A stretch of 64,000 nt of DNA from Trichostrongylus colubriformis. Lineage: Eukaryota; Nematoda; Chromadorea; Rhabditida; Trichostrongylidae. This document shows, piece by piece, positions 33,082-48,000 of the stretch (position 1 is the first letter of the stretch; each line of letters starts with the position of its first letter). The stretch spans positions 58,988,646 through 59,052,645 of the forward strand of contig OZ022256.1 in the NCBI GenBank assembly GCA_963978905.1, written 5' to 3'. The notes under the pieces are model-generated. The model was not told the DNA's origin, ran no database searches, and was given only the letters and a program-made list of their open reading frames with translations. A program made the translations under genes and the position numbers.

Positions 33082-36000
33082 ATGAATCATGTCGATGTGG
33101 ATCAGTTGCTGGAAGACTATGCCTGGGCACATTTCAAAGATATTCAATCACTTCGACGGACCCGTCTAGACGACTTCAAATCTCTGGAACGAGATGATTG
33201 CGAGTTCATTATTGTGAGTAGGGCTTTGGCTGTGTTTCCTTCAATGCTTTCGCGTTTATGTTTAAACAACCTCCCCTGCTAATTCCTCCCCAATTCCATG
33301 ACAATGATGGTTGGCCGGCTACATTTGGCTACATCGACATCGATTTTGATGTTTGTCGGGGTATGTTCAGAGCGCTCTCATCGAACCAATCTGTCGAAAA
33401 CACTGATAACTGTCGCTGGCCCACGATTCCGCGTCAAAAGCTGTGATTCCCGTGAAAGATAACGCTCAAAGGTGTTATTGAATTACGGCTCTTTATTGTT
33501 CAGCGATGGGGGGGGGGACTTCTAAAAGATTACAGATGGGTATCTTTTTCGAAAACCTTGACAGCATACTCGTGACAGGGGTAAAACAACACTTAGAACG
33601 CAACAGACCAATCAGGCATCGTGAGACCGCCCCTTTTCGGTGATGTTTTCATATTGACTGGTTTTTTTTCTCAAACTCCTGCCTTTGAAGTTGACATGAA
33701 ATAAGTTCCCATGCTCAGCAGGGGGGCCGGCTGATGTTACCTCCAATGGAGGTCTGGTCGAGGTCACACAGGGATGAAGAAATCCTAAAAATATCATTAC
33801 ATTTGTATTATTATTATGAAATAGGCTACTGTAGAATGTGCTGCTCACTAATGCGCTCAAAGATCGCAGAAAGCCTTGTCATCGGTTTTTCTACCAGCAA
33901 AACGCACGACGAACAGCTGTTTTCAATTTTTCATCGCTTTATAGTCGGTTGAGTCACAGATAACCATTACGATGATCACGATAGGCTCAACAATTTCCAG
34001 CAGCGCTACTGAATGATTAAGCAGATGGTAAAGGGAAATTAAACTGATAAAACCGCTAGAAATCACTGATTCCTTCCTTGTGATTCCACTTAGCCCCGCT
34101 CCTTGTTCAGCTAAGCAGCTTTAGGATAATAAGGTAGTGATCGATAAGCGCGTGGATAGGTAAGTAATTTGAGTAGCTGGGATGGAAGGGATGCAATGAT
34201 TTTCTGATCGGGGATCTCCTCAGATTGTTCTTCTCTGCCATTCATAGGAAACAGAAATTCTTTGATAATTCATTTATTTGCTTATTCAATATTTATTATA
34301 TATAAGGGTGCGCAGCAATATTAGGATTTAATCAAATTAGAGAGATTTGAGCTAATGGGATGATGAAGCACTAATTTCTGATTCCTTGAGCAGGGACTTT
34401 ACCAGTAACTTACCCAGCAGTATTTACCGAGTGGGTAGATTCTGTGCCATGATGGTTGGAACCAATTTGTGCTCGGTAATTTTTAGTGGTATTTCCTTAA
34501 TTCAAGTTTCTTTCACTGCAAGTACCTAACCTTTTTCTTTTTTTCTGGTTAAGCAATGTGACACATCCCGAGGAGCCCTAGAAGTAAGCCCTTCATTTCA
34601 GATTTCTATACGTGAAGTGGATCTTCACCTTAAAAAGGTTCTACAGTACGTATCCTGCTTGCTTATTGTTGAACCAGTGCCGTTGAAGTCCACTTGGGAT
34701 CCCTGAGTCCCACAGTTTTATGAGCGTTTTCCTGCAGCCTGACTTGGTAGCAAGTATCTAGCTCCACAAGTAAAAGTGAAAAAAGAATGACGTAATTTGT
34801 CTAAATTAAAGCTAAGTAAGTGGCTCGTTTGTAACTATTTGTCCTGCTTGAATTGTGCGCTTCTGTGTTATCAGTGACACAATGTTTTTCGTAATGTTCC
34901 TCCCCCCCCCCCCCGAACAAGCAGTGTCCCGTGCTCTGGAGATCCTCCCCTGTTTATGTACCTTCGCCTGAACCACACGGTTGAGCGTTATCTTGTTCGA
35001 CCTTGCTGCACGGTCAGCATCATGACGACTGCCGCCTGAGCCGCAATCTTTTCATCTGGTGCGGTAACGGTCGTCATCTGAAGATCGGACAAGCGATAGC
35101 GACGTTGAAGTGAGATAGAGGAACGTAGCGATTGATCGGTCGCGCGTGCGATGTGCTTCCCGCTGAGTTCGGCGCACACCAGCCAGCCAGCCAGCCTGGT
35201 GGGCAACAACAATAGTCAGGCAAGCCATACAGAAAAATCTCCACGCCACTGACTATATGACCACCGCTCCCACGGCACATCCGGACTTCAACGGGTCCGT
35301 CATCCGTGCCGCCCCTATGGACACATTGTAATGGCGCTTAAAGATGATGAATCATCACCGAGAGCTCTATTGTGTTCGGTTCTTCCGTCGTCCCCCCCCC
35401 CCGTGTCCCCTGGGTCCAATCAGTGGCCTCGCACACTCACTTGATCATCGAGGGTTTGGTTTGTGTGTTACAAGCCACTTCGCGCGCTGTTTGGATAACT
35501 CTCACTGATGACATGTTACGATGGTCGGACAGCCACGAAGCAACGACTTTTCACGAATGTGGGACGAGTGTAGTTGCAGAATCGGCAGCATCAGGACGTC
35601 AGTCAGGCTTGTCGAGGCACAAATGCCGGCTGCGGCTTGTCTGCCATGAATGCCCCTAATTGCTGTACCGACGGTGACATTCGGGTGGGGAAGTAACTCA
35701 TTGCTCTGCTATGTCGAAGCAGGCTGCTGTGTCCGAACAGCAGTAAATCTTGAGCTATTAGCAGTAAAACGCCGATTTCGCCGAGCAATCGCATTTCAGC
35801 TGCGAATATCGAATTACATTGGAGTCATATGAACCGCTTGTCCATATTTCTCGCCAGAATGCATCCGGCCGGCATCACCGGGATCCTTCACTGGGGCTTC
35901 CTGCCATGCTGTGTACAAAGCTGAGCGAATTCGTAGGCTGGAGAGCTTGTTGGCTGGCTGAGCAGTGCCGTTAATGAGTGGACTGAATCCCCACGAGAGA

Positions 36001-39000
36001 TCCGATTAGCACATGAAGATAACACCTCTCGCTCCAGCGATGACGGCAGTTTGCCGACACACGGGGCTCAAGGACCCACTCATCGATTGCCCAAGTGCTA
36101 CTAAATGGCATTTGAACCAGCCAGAAACTCGGTTTTTCTCGTCACAGTCATCATCGAATAGCGAAATTTGCCCCACACCCCGTCGCCTGGTGCTCTGTTG
36201 TCCCAGCCCGGTCTCAGTAACCAGTTATATTTCGTGTCGAGTAAGAGCACGCTGCCAGCCGGCATACGGTAGCTATGAGATGAGTCATCGGGTTATTGAG
36301 GCACTACTTCTCTGGGAAACACCGTACTCCACCGGGAGATCGAGTGAAAGAGGAAGTGAGAGGTTTGCAACGTCACGAAATATGGTGGAAACGGTACCAT
36401 GACTCATATTTTACGCATAAACTAAAAATAGCAGCCTGAGAGAAACTAACTTCTGAAACCACATATCTGAGATAGCAGTTACATATTCCGACGAAAATAA
36501 ACAAAAACAACCATATTGAATGAACATATCACAAGAGGCCTGCCGCGCATCTGCGTTTCTGCAATGAGGAAATCACCCAAAATAGTGGAATAGAGTGTCA
36601 GTTTTGCTTTCAGAAGTTACAGTAGCCCACGTGATCATGGTAACATTGTATAACCCATAACCCATAACCCATTTCAAGGTTTCAATAGTCTGTGACAGTT
36701 ACTGTGGCGGTAAGAAGGGGGGGGGGGTTGAGCAAGAGAAGCTCATTTACTTTGAAACTGCTACCTGCTAGGCAAGGGGGTGAAGAATTTCTGACCATTA
36801 CCCTCCCTCAGAACTGCTGAGAATACAGCCGCATATAAAGCTTATACTTATTCCCGAATTATATTGACGTACAGTACAGTTTGGATGTCTCGCTCGTTAC
36901 AACAGCTTCAACCTCGTCCAAAATGCAAAATCGTTTTTATAGGGTATTTTCCATAAAATCCTGCGGAAACTGAGACATCCGCGAGAACGCCTTCCACGAC
37001 CTGGTGACGGGTGGTCACAATATTTCAGTGGCTGACTAGCGCAGCAGTTGCCTTGCTGTCACAATATTACGCTATCGATGTAGTGTCGCCGCTTGTCTTT
37101 GCAACATTCGGCTTTACTCCGAATTGAACCCGCTCTGATCGGTGGTTTGTGGGGCCATAATGCGGGAATACCTCAATTCCTTCGAATTCAACTCTTTCAG
37201 AGCTTAAATTTTGGTGAAGCTTCTCGTGACCTTTTCCATGACCTCTTCTTACTCAGTGAACCAATGAATTCGACAAATGACATATTAAACTCAAGCTAAT
37301 CTATCAAGGGCCAGCCGGCTGGCTGCGATTTTTGTTCCCTTTCGTTTTTTCCGTCCTTCCAGCTGCAACAACAGGCATGTTGTTGGACACTCTGCATCCT
37401 GCAAGCGACGAACGACTGACTCCCACTGGATTCGTTATCGATTCCCTATCAGTATCAGATCAATGAGTGGCAATGATGTGCTCACCCAGGTGTTAATGAT
37501 TGGTTGATGAGAAAGATAGCGGCGACTCAGGAGCCGTCCGCCTTCGACCTGATGGGATCGTTCAGGAAATACGATCTGGGTGAGAAGACGGGAGGAAGAA
37601 AGGGGAATCAGAAGGAATTAAGAAATACGAGATGCCCTGAGTGAAATGGCCCTAGCAACTAATATAGAATGGTACTAGGATTTATTGATTATTTTGTTTA
37701 TTTATTGAAGGCGCAAACCTAATCGCGCGAAACAACATCAGCAGCTGAAGGTGTCTGATCAAATGAACAATTCCAAGTCAAGAATTGACTAAAAACATTC
37801 AAGCAGTTTTATTTATCTAAAAAGAAAAAGTAACAAGCAAAAAAAATTGAACGAACACGACGAAAAACAAAAAAACAAACAGGTAAATAAGTGCAGGCAG
37901 ATTCAATACAGAGTTCAACCCAAAGTGGTCTGAAGGGCACTTAGTACTGCCACAGACTGACTATTATATACCTTGAAATGGGTTATGGGTTATATAGTGC
38001 TCCTACGGTCACGTCCAAGCCGATGACTCCTGCAAGCAAAAATCATGCCATCATTCTGACAATGAACAATGATTCAGGGAATAACATATTGATTTCTAAT
38101 TGGCTTTTTTCATTTCAGAATCGAAAGAATCTCATGTGGATCACTGAAGATCCACAATATACGGAATTTATACCGGTTGGTGCAAAACCGTATACTCTGT
38201 TCAAATCCGTCTACACGAATAACACTAACAGGTTAGTTGCAGCTACATACAGCTGGTATTAGGCCATCGTTAAGCTCATTATGCCCTAATGGCAACCCGT
38301 AATTACCCCTGAAGCCATTTATCCCTCACATTTCAGACCGCAAGAGTATTCATTCAAAACGGAACGACAGACTGAGTCACTTTGTTCGATTAGTCGTGAG
38401 CAGGGTTATACGATGGGAACTGAAGCTGAATTGACCCTGAAAACTCCATGTGAGTTAATTTTCTCCTTCTCTGATGATGATGATGAGATGACACGTTTCC
38501 CATTTCTACTAATCCAATCACGGCCATGCAATTCCAATTCCACGCGCGCGATGTTACTGAGCGTTACAAAGAAGGACTTTTTGTAAAATGGGGGTCTTTC
38601 GAGTCGTGTTCAGGGCTAAATGAGAGCGCAGGAGGCGCTGTTCTGTGGTAGAAACTTGCGATCGTTTCCTGAGATACGGTAGGTATGTACTATCACACAA
38701 CATGATGAGGTAAAGTAGGCACAACTAGGGTCAAACACTCGATTGAGGGAAATTTTTGAGAAATGTGACCCCCCCCTAACCCGACTATACGACTCTTTTT
38801 CATGACTTCGTAACAGGTATCGCTGATCCATTAGAAAAACGTCTTCAGAAGAGGCCTTAAATTGCCGTTAATCGTAGAAACTTACTACTTATATTTTGCA
38901 CCAAGTATAATTATTGATTGACGATCTCGTTTTTTTCTAAACCGTCTGGTCGCCTTAATAACCATGAAAAACGGGGTGCAATAGTCAGAATAACGCGAAG

Positions 39001-42000
39001 GATATTCTGACCGAATATGATCCTTTCTCTATTTCCTTCCATAAAATATGACCCCTCCCCAGGAGAAGTCATCCAATGCTTGACCCGTGCACTATTATCT
39101 TTTTCGCGTGAGAAATGTTCCATGTTGCTCATTGTCAGCTTGGTTTTGAGGAACTCTACCACATTTTGGAATGCTCTCGAAATCGTCAGAATCTTCAGAA
39201 AATTTTTTAGATTTTTAAAAAGAACTTTGTAAAGAATCTCAAAGAAGACTCTCTAGAATGCAGAAACTGTGTACTTTTTTTTACTGACATTAACACTTCC
39301 CTTCGCGAACACCTCTAAAACAGGGTTGAAACGGGTTCTTTTTTCATTCCTCTTTTCAATACGTCCACGCACTGGACCCTAACTCATATGTTACCCTGCA
39401 AGGCTTGTTTTGGTCTTAACTCCGAAAACAACTGGATTTGCCCTTCTTCCCATCTTTCAGGTGCGATCAATAAATGTTCCATAGCGTTTTGTTTGGGGTC
39501 AATCATCTGATGATTTATTTGTGATCTGTTCAAGGTTACCGTATCTGGTAATTACTTAAAAAGCGGGTGATCAGGAAATAATGGAGGTTTAGAAATCTTA
39601 TTTAAGGTTGTTAGGCAGCATGGCTATCAGAAACGAAAATAATGAAGCACTTCTTGATCTACATTTCCTCTGGGCAGTTGTCTCCTTAGAACTGGTGATT
39701 CGCGCGGGTATTCCATGAATTTGAGGATTAGATGAAAGCAAAATGCTCATTAAAGAGATGGATCGCGGATTAGTTTGAATTGTGAAATGGCTCCCAATTA
39801 CCCAGTCGGAATGCAGTCTCAAAGTAATGAGCGCTCGAAGAAATGAATCCAGAATGGATTTCTTTGAAATTTTGTTCTCGTGTCTGCACGAGGACTCCTG
39901 TGTGGAGTAATGTAGAGGGATGCTCAGCGCTATTTATCTATATTTTACTATATAAAAATTCATTATATATTATATTAAATATATTTTACTATATGGAAAA
40001 CCGTTGCTCAGCGCTATTTATTTATATTTCATTTACTTATTTATTTGCTTACGAAGCAACAGAAATAGAAAGATATCGGACCATACGACCCCTTTCCCTT
40101 TTCACATTTTTTGCTATTTTGTCTTGAATCTACCATCAGAATTTCTGACATGTTCCCGTGGATATGTTGATAATTTGCAATAAAACAACCGAAAAAGCCG
40201 TTTGGTCCGTTAGACTGAGTTGGCTGTATACGGTACTCGACAAAGAGCAGCTCATTAGTGGGACTTTTAAAAGCCTCACATTGAAAATTACCAACCTTTT
40301 CATTCGCGACATAATGGGGTGCCCGTTTCCATGAGAACTACACTCTTTCCTCATGAAACTGGAAACGCCCTTCAATAATCCTGCAAAAAACAATTTTGAG
40401 TAGGGTTTGCGTGATGTATTTCTGCAGGAGGAAGGTTTAACGCCCTATTTGCGTTATTGTTATTTATTTGTTCGTAATTTCATTGTGACCGGGGAGGTTA
40501 CCGAGATTGATAGTACCGGTTGCACGTTAGCTTTTTTCCGTAAACAAAAACATAACAATTTTCCAAGTCTAGTAATTTCACTAATTGATTTATTTATGTG
40601 CCCACTGAAGAGTTTTTGGAGCAGAATAGGTAAGGGTTTCTCACCTTAACTGACAGGGGATCTCTAGGGGACTAGGTAGTTCCAATCTCTTTCCATTTCC
40701 CCACGGAATCTTATTTTGATATCAATCTTTGAAAATAAACCGATGGTTCTCATTGAAAACCTAATATGATCCTCAATCCCTGTAAAAATGTGCTGATTAA
40801 TGTTTAATGATGAGAACTCCACGCGATGTTCTAGTTCACTCTTTCTTCGAGTTTTTCAGATTGCCAGTGCTGTTGATCAACTACAGCTAACCTTTCCGGG
40901 CTATCGCCTTCCTACAAGGCCTTATCGACGTGAGAAACTCAAACAAATCCCAATGGGAAAGAACTTCACGCTCCATTACTAGTGTTTGTTCTGCTCTAAG
41001 GCAACCCTATTCCGTGGAAAATCTGGCAAAAAGTTCTCGATTCATTTTGAAAAGGAGGCACAAGCCGAAAGAATGGAGAAATGAATAATAAGACGGGAAG
41101 GCAAAAAAACAAGAAATTCCTTTCAAAAAAAAAAGGCGTTAGCTGAAAGAAAGAGCGTCTGATAGTTCATAGAGGTGGAGGGTTATTTCTGAGTTTAGCC
41201 TCCGTCCAAGAGCGCGTGCGAAATAGAGTTTGAAATACTCCCCTGTCCCCCCCCCCCTTAAATCTTTCAAACATGGTCTCTTTGTTTATAATTCTTCTCT
41301 TCACTGACTTCTCCTCTCGATGGCAGTCAGTAGGTTCTAATTATATTCGATTCTCATTTTATATTTCTCTTATTGTCGATCAGATGAGATTCCCCAATAA
41401 GGAATAAACAATTGTAAACCAGTAAACAAGTGTTTCAAAAGATTTACGGGAGCTTTATCTGAAAAATCTTAAAACCATGTTTTTCTAGCGCAAACATCTA
41501 ACCAATAAGCCATGGTCCCTGAGCTGTCCAATAGCTAATCACTTGTCGAAAATCCGTCCTGCAAATTTTTTGACACGTCCCAGAAAGACGACTGCGATAC
41601 GTCGTTCCCACAGATCTGGATCATTTGTTTGTTATGAGAACAAAAACGCTCTTATTGCATTGCCCCTGCCGCCGTCTGACAGGCGACAGACAGAGGAGGG
41701 AGGACGGACTGTCAAGGGCGCAGCCAGCCACCAAGTCACAAAACAGTAACGATGACGGACAAAATAAAATGGAATTCTCAAGGTTGACAGAGTCCAATCA
41801 GTGAAACAAAAAGAATTCCCCCTTTTCCATGAAATCTCATTCCGTTACCGAGCGGGTAAAGTAATTTTGAAATTATGAAGGCCATATACCGCAGGAGGTC
41901 TCAGTAGTCATTATTTTCTCTCGGTTCACTGCGTTTCAAAGGCTTGACGGGATAGATTTCACGCCGCCGCAGCTGGCGTGAAGCTTAGTAGCGGAAGGAG

Positions 42001-45000
42001 AAGCTGGGACTAGTTTGGAAATGAATACGCGCGCTACTGAAACGGGAAGTTTTCCATGAATTTCACTCAGCTCGCATTGAAAAGACCGGCGAATTCGGAT
42101 TTTTCAATGAATAAGGAATGTCGGCCACTGATTGAATCTCACATCCTAGACGACCTCGTCCGGCGAAAAAAATCTCATGACCTTATTAAAACTCATTTCT
42201 CCATTATAGAAAGGAGAGACAAGGCTTCAGTCTTAGTAGGGTCGGTTATTGGGCCCGAAGCTTCGAGTTGAGGATGAATGCGATGTGGGGGGTGCCGCCT
42301 AGCTCTCACAACATTTTAATTAGGTTACATGCTAATGTGCCTCTCAATTTTCAACTCATTTCGCCGCGTAGCACATTTGAAAGAAGGATAGGTCAAGACG
42401 GACACCTTCAATCCTTCTTTCCAACTATTTTATATTAATTTAATTTTTTTCAAATCTATGAGAGATCGAGTGAACAATAATCCTTTTCCTGCGACAGAAG
42501 TTTTCTCATCTCCGAGGATAGCACTGTTTCGAGGACAACTAGTTTGTTGTTCTTGAGGGAAGTGTTCGTAGCAATAGATACTAGGAGTACGAAACGAGTT
42601 TCGGATGAGGATGGACCATAAAATTGTCGATATTTCAGGTGAGATTGCGGAATTGAAAGCTGGATTCAAACATGAGATGCACTTCAGTAATCTGAATGAG
42701 AATTGCCAAACAGAAACTCTCACTTGGGGCGTCGACAGCAATGTTCAGGTACGACTGTAATATGATATTTCCTAGTTGTGAGAATTTCCTCATGTTCTGG
42801 GATTAGGTCTTTTATTCAGTTTTCTTCAACTTTCCATATGTAGAGTTACCGGTAGGTTATAGGAACCTTAATTGAACACCAAATTTCGATGATAGATCTG
42901 CCAAGGTGCTAGTTATCCCCTTTCGCGAAGGGTCCGACGACAGGGTTCACTCTCTTTAACAAACTTGGCGAGAACAATATCAGAGAAGCACAATTATCTT
43001 GATAATCACCACGTTTTTCCCAGCGTTAACATTATAAAATAGCTGGATAGTCTCCACAGTTTTAGACCCTGCTCCTTGTACTGGATTCATATTAATGTTA
43101 TTATTATTATTACCATTATTAATTTATTGCATGTACACCCGATATATAAGTAATACGGCATTAAACAACATCAAGTAAGAAAACCCGAAGAACACAGATT
43201 CACACGCTGCTGTTTTTAATTTTTCCTTGTACGAAAATAGCAAGACAATTTTCAGGTGCCCCCACACTACAGCACGGAAGCGTCGATCATCATTGAAGAG
43301 ATGAACTACAAAGGATCGTATTCAGTTGTCACCAAATTGTCAGGCAACGTGACGATTTCTATAAGACGGTGAGTATGGTGGAAATCTCTTGAAAAGAGTT
43401 TTTCTCCTCTTCCTCTTCTCCATATATCACTTCATTGCTTGAAGGATTGTAAAGGGCTCCCAGCTTTCAAAGAATAAGATTTCTCTTGATTCGATTCACA
43501 TATCATAGTGACTGTGACTAATTCTGCTGTAGTCGGTTGACAAGCCGAAAGACTCACCTTTATGAATATTTATGAACGATGGACAAGTCACTCTCAGAGC
43601 GTGAAAGATTCTGGAAATTCCATTATGTAACTGGAAAAATGGTAGAAAATTATACAATATTCTGCAAGAAAAATCATCTGTTGGTGTTTCGAGAATCTTT
43701 TTTTTTGGTTGAAGAAGCTGAGTAGGGTGGAGGGGATCTCGAACATTGGATGGATCAGCTCGTATGTCCGGAAATCATGGAGTGTAGGTTCCAGTCCCGT
43801 GCGAGATCGAAGCTTTTGTCCATAACTCAGTATCTTTATAACAAAGATCACTCACTTTCTTCCATGTTTCAATGGAGATATCCTTATTTATTTATTTATT
43901 TGATATGTTGCGATGACATACCGAAACTACTGGGACAATAGCAGCAAAAACGAACCTTGTATTTTTATGTATACTTCTGAGCTTTCGTAGTGCTCTGGAA
44001 ATGATTTTCCGTGTTATTCTACTTTACTACAAGTCCACAGGCTTGCTTGGCCCGTTGCAGCACTGGGAGTCGCTTCTCTCTTCACTTCGAACCATTCAAA
44101 TGACCCTCCAACCATTCCTAACGTCCCCACCCCTTCCCCCCCCCCCCCTATTTCGTAGGGGTCCCTTTGAATGCTGTCAGGAGTGAGTGAAAGTGCTTCA
44201 ATGTCAAGTATACTTACATAGACATTCCGGCTGCAAAAGTAATGGCCAAAGCATGGAGCATCCTGAAATAGACCAGCCAAAGGCATGGCGCTTTCCAAAA
44301 TATGTGGTTTACCGAAGCTCGATCCTTTCATACCGCAATTTTTGACGTAATATTCCTGGAAATTCCACCTGGCCATTTCCCTTGCCTTTCTCACGCTACA
44401 CGGTAATTTCTCAAAAAGAATGATATTTGACGGAAATTAGAGACGGCGCCATACGTGTATTTATCGTTCTCGTCGGCGGCAGATCATGTAATGGTTAATG
44501 TGTGCCCCCACCCATTCCGACCTCACTTCAATAAGGGGGGATAGAGAGGTCAGTGTTTGTATACGTCGAGTATGCGGTAAACGTGCTCTCGACGAATAAC
44601 GTTCACTTGAATAGCCTAATTGAACCAACTGAAGGACGGAGCGCGGAACAGTCACTCCTCTGTCCCTCACCGCCGACCAGAACGATTACAACGGCAACCT
44701 CTAAACGATTTGAGGCAATTGTGAATCAGTGCGGAGGGACAACTAAATGGAACGAGATTTCGAATGGGCTGTACTGTATTTCAAAGAAAGAGTATTCCCA
44801 TATGTTTTAAAACAGATTTAATAATGGATGTAATACAATATATAAAATGGATGTAATAATAAAATAGATTTAAGTACATAATAGCAACACTAAAATTTTC
44901 ATATTTTCAACGTAGATATAATAATGCAAACACAAGATGCATAGTCATATAAGTCCATTTGGAATGCGCCATGCACTCCAATTTGTTCAATTTGCGTGGA

Positions 45001-48000
45001 ACGCATGTTCAAATTGAGCAATAGCAATATTCAGTCCAGGACCAAAGCTGATTCTTTACTATAGAAGAAGTGATAAAACTTGAAAATCCTATGAATCAAA
45101 AATGACGGCGTTTTTTTTTTGATGGGCAACTGAAACCCTACCCTCTTGACCTGAATCCCACTGCGCAGACGGCAATACTTACATCCCCACATGGTTCTGG
45201 CACTAACCTAGCGATAGCTGGGAAATCCTTATCACTAGTAGACTTATCTATTTTTTATTTATTCATTTATTTTTTATTTACATAACAAGGAAATAGAAGC
45301 TAACAATAAGTGAATTCAAACAGAATGAAAGCTATCTCCATCCTTCGTTACATACATATGGAAAGGCGAAATGAAGTATATTATACCGTTGTTTCATAAA
45401 TTTTGTCCCACTTATATGAAAGATTTTTCAAATTTTTTATTTCTCTATTTAACAGCAATTAATGTTCAACAATATAATCATTACCACAGTTCAAAATGGT
45501 AAGCCATTTGTTGAGCAGTGCCTCATGGTTTTGCTCCAGAAATCCGTAAGCCCAAAAAGAAAACTTTCAAGATGCTAAGTGATGATAAAAAATGAAAGAA
45601 TGGTACCATGCCGTAACCATAAGCCCCAAAAAAAATTTTTTTAGAAAAATTAAAAAGTGCCAAGTGGTGATGAGAAGTGATGAGTGAAATTATAGTAAGA
45701 AATGATAGAAAAATTATAAATGGGACGGAATTTATGTATCAATGTAATAATACAAAGTAGCGAATAATAATGTTAGGGATAGGATCGAAGGCTTCAGCGA
45801 GGAATGCCGTTCTAGTCCTTTACCGTTCACCTCCATTCACTGCTCTGTATGTGGTGGGGCGGCGGTATTCTCAAGGCTTCCTAGCAATAACAATTTGACA
45901 TTTCAGGCGAAGAGATGGCGCTTTAGTGTTGCCGATACGTGTGAATATTGTTGAAGTGTTCTTGTCGCATCTCGAAAGTCCTCATTGCCGAAAAGAGGTT
46001 TGTTGTATTCATCACTGCATTCTTCTAAAGGACTGGAATGGGATGCGCAAGCAAAAGGGGTTGCGTAAGCATTGCATTTGTCGGCAGCTTTGTGAAAACG
46101 GTATTTACGCTTTTTTCTAGGCAACTCAGCCGCTTTTGCTTGGTGTCCTCATCAGATCGAGGGGTGAATAACCCATTCGACACAAAAACCGCATTTTGAT
46201 TCCTCATGGGACTCTTTATGTGTCACAGCTTGAGCTTGGCCTTCTGATGGTAGTCAAATCAAGTAAGAATCGGAGAAAAGACGAGTTCTACAAAAAAAAA
46301 GAAACAAAAAACAAGGAAAACACGAGACTTTTTCCACAGAAATGAGCTCCTTAGATTCCTTGAACAAATAACTGAATAAAAGAATGGAGTAAAATAAATC
46401 ATTTTCATGGCCGTCTAAAAATTTTTGAAGGCACATTTTCGAATGTTTATTCCTTTTCGATAGAAACGAGCACAATTTCACATGTCTCTCATGAAATCAT
46501 ACTTTGATAGCTACTAAAACACAATTTTAAAACAAGCAGACTTAACGTAGTGGCGACCTCGAAGGTCAGGCCTTTGCCCCCCCCCCTTTGCTTAGTCATA
46601 AAAAAAGCATAAAGAAGCGGTGTCGAGTGCAATTTTTACGGCTTATCGAATCGGACCTTTTCCAATGATACTCCGGCATGTATGTCTTGCGTACCTTTGT
46701 ATTCGGTCAGTTTATTGGAGCCAAATGGTTCCAATAAAGCATTAGAGGGTTCTTACGATTCATTGTTTGGACTAGATTTCCATTCTCGACGATGTTGTCT
46801 GAAAGTCGAAGTCGTGGTGTATTCCATGGCTTGCTGTAAATTATTTCTACCCGGATTGTCTTTGAAATCTCAGAAGGATATTTACGAGTATGCTCACGCG
46901 TCGACACCTTTCTGGTTGTTCATATGTAAGAAACTAATTTTTATGGCCTGGCAACAACGCATGTTCTAAAGAATTTTCGAGAATTCCCTACTAATGGAAC
47001 ACTGAAAGCATTGAATTCACCTGATGGCTTTCCTAGTTATTAATCTCCAACTAGAAACCAGCGCGTAAGCAGGTGCAACAGGCAAATCGTGGCTTCTTTT
47101 GCAGCGTCAGGTTGCTATGCCCGTAATTGAAAGAGGGAATGTGATCGAATACCTACATAAGGCATACTGTAGTAATGTCGCATTCGTTCCCGTAATAGGA
47201 TTACGTGAGTGTGTGTGTATAAAGAAAAAAAGGGGGCGTGGTTTCATAGTATTGTAAACGAGTGAATCAATTAAGGGAAGTGAAAACCACTTTACTTCGA
47301 GAATGTTTCTATCACTGACAGATCGGTTCAATGCAAGAACTTCTGCTTATATTCAAACATTTCAAAGGCTCAATTAGGGGACGAGGAAAGAAAGCCTATT
47401 TCAAAACACTGCCTACTGCAAACGAACTTTTGAACTCAGAAGAGATGATGTGTAGCGAAAATCGCGTTGAAAAACGCGCTTTTAGAGCGGTCTCGCTTTT
47501 GGAGCGGTTTTGGCGCGTTTCACCTTGAACTGCGCGCTTCAGAAGGGCCGACGCCACCGTCATTTGATGTTGGATAGGGCGAGATTGATTTCATTTAGTA
47601 AATAAGCGAAAAAATGAGAAAAAAAAGTGTGTTTATAGTAACAAAAACGAATGAATTCACACACGACCTCTTGATATGGCGTCGTGTGTGCAAAGTAACT
47701 AACTGCAGGCCACCGTAACCCATACCGTAAGCCGAAATTGTTCCCTCTCGGTGAATTTGAAGGTAAGGTGCTCAAACTTAATCTAGTAGTCTCACTTTTC
47801 TTGCGAGTTCTTTTTGCTGTTCTCAGGTAGAAAGCGGGAAATTTGATTTCCTAGTCGCAGGGAAAAGCGAAAAATTCGAATCTTTGTAGCAGTATTCAGG
47901 CAATCCCACATCCATAAGGAATTCTGAAAACGCACCTCCGGAGGTTGTTGCACTGCCATTACATACGTGGTCGACAAAATTACACCTGCAGCCGTAATTG

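Noticed and set aside
32603..33197. Two overlapping plus-strand open frames of about 150 codons in different frames upstream of the aerolysin-like gene
   Set aside because: Both are open because of local G/C content; neither has motifs or splice context, and the region fits a promoter/5' flank better.
34900..34916. Runs of 9-12 C or G, also near 33505, 35393, 36717, 41247, 44139 and 52138
   Set aside because: They recur at many sites as simple homopolymers; some lengths may be sequencing artefacts, with no sign of function.
36013..36402. 129-codon plus-strand open frame
   Set aside because: It lies in a G/C-richer intronic patch where chance frames are long on both strands; composition is Ser/Arg/Pro-rich, with no splice partners or motif.
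36651..36671. AACCCAT repeats as a possible interstitial telomere
   Set aside because: Nematode telomeres are TTAGGC repeats; this tract is the terminus of an inverted-repeat element.
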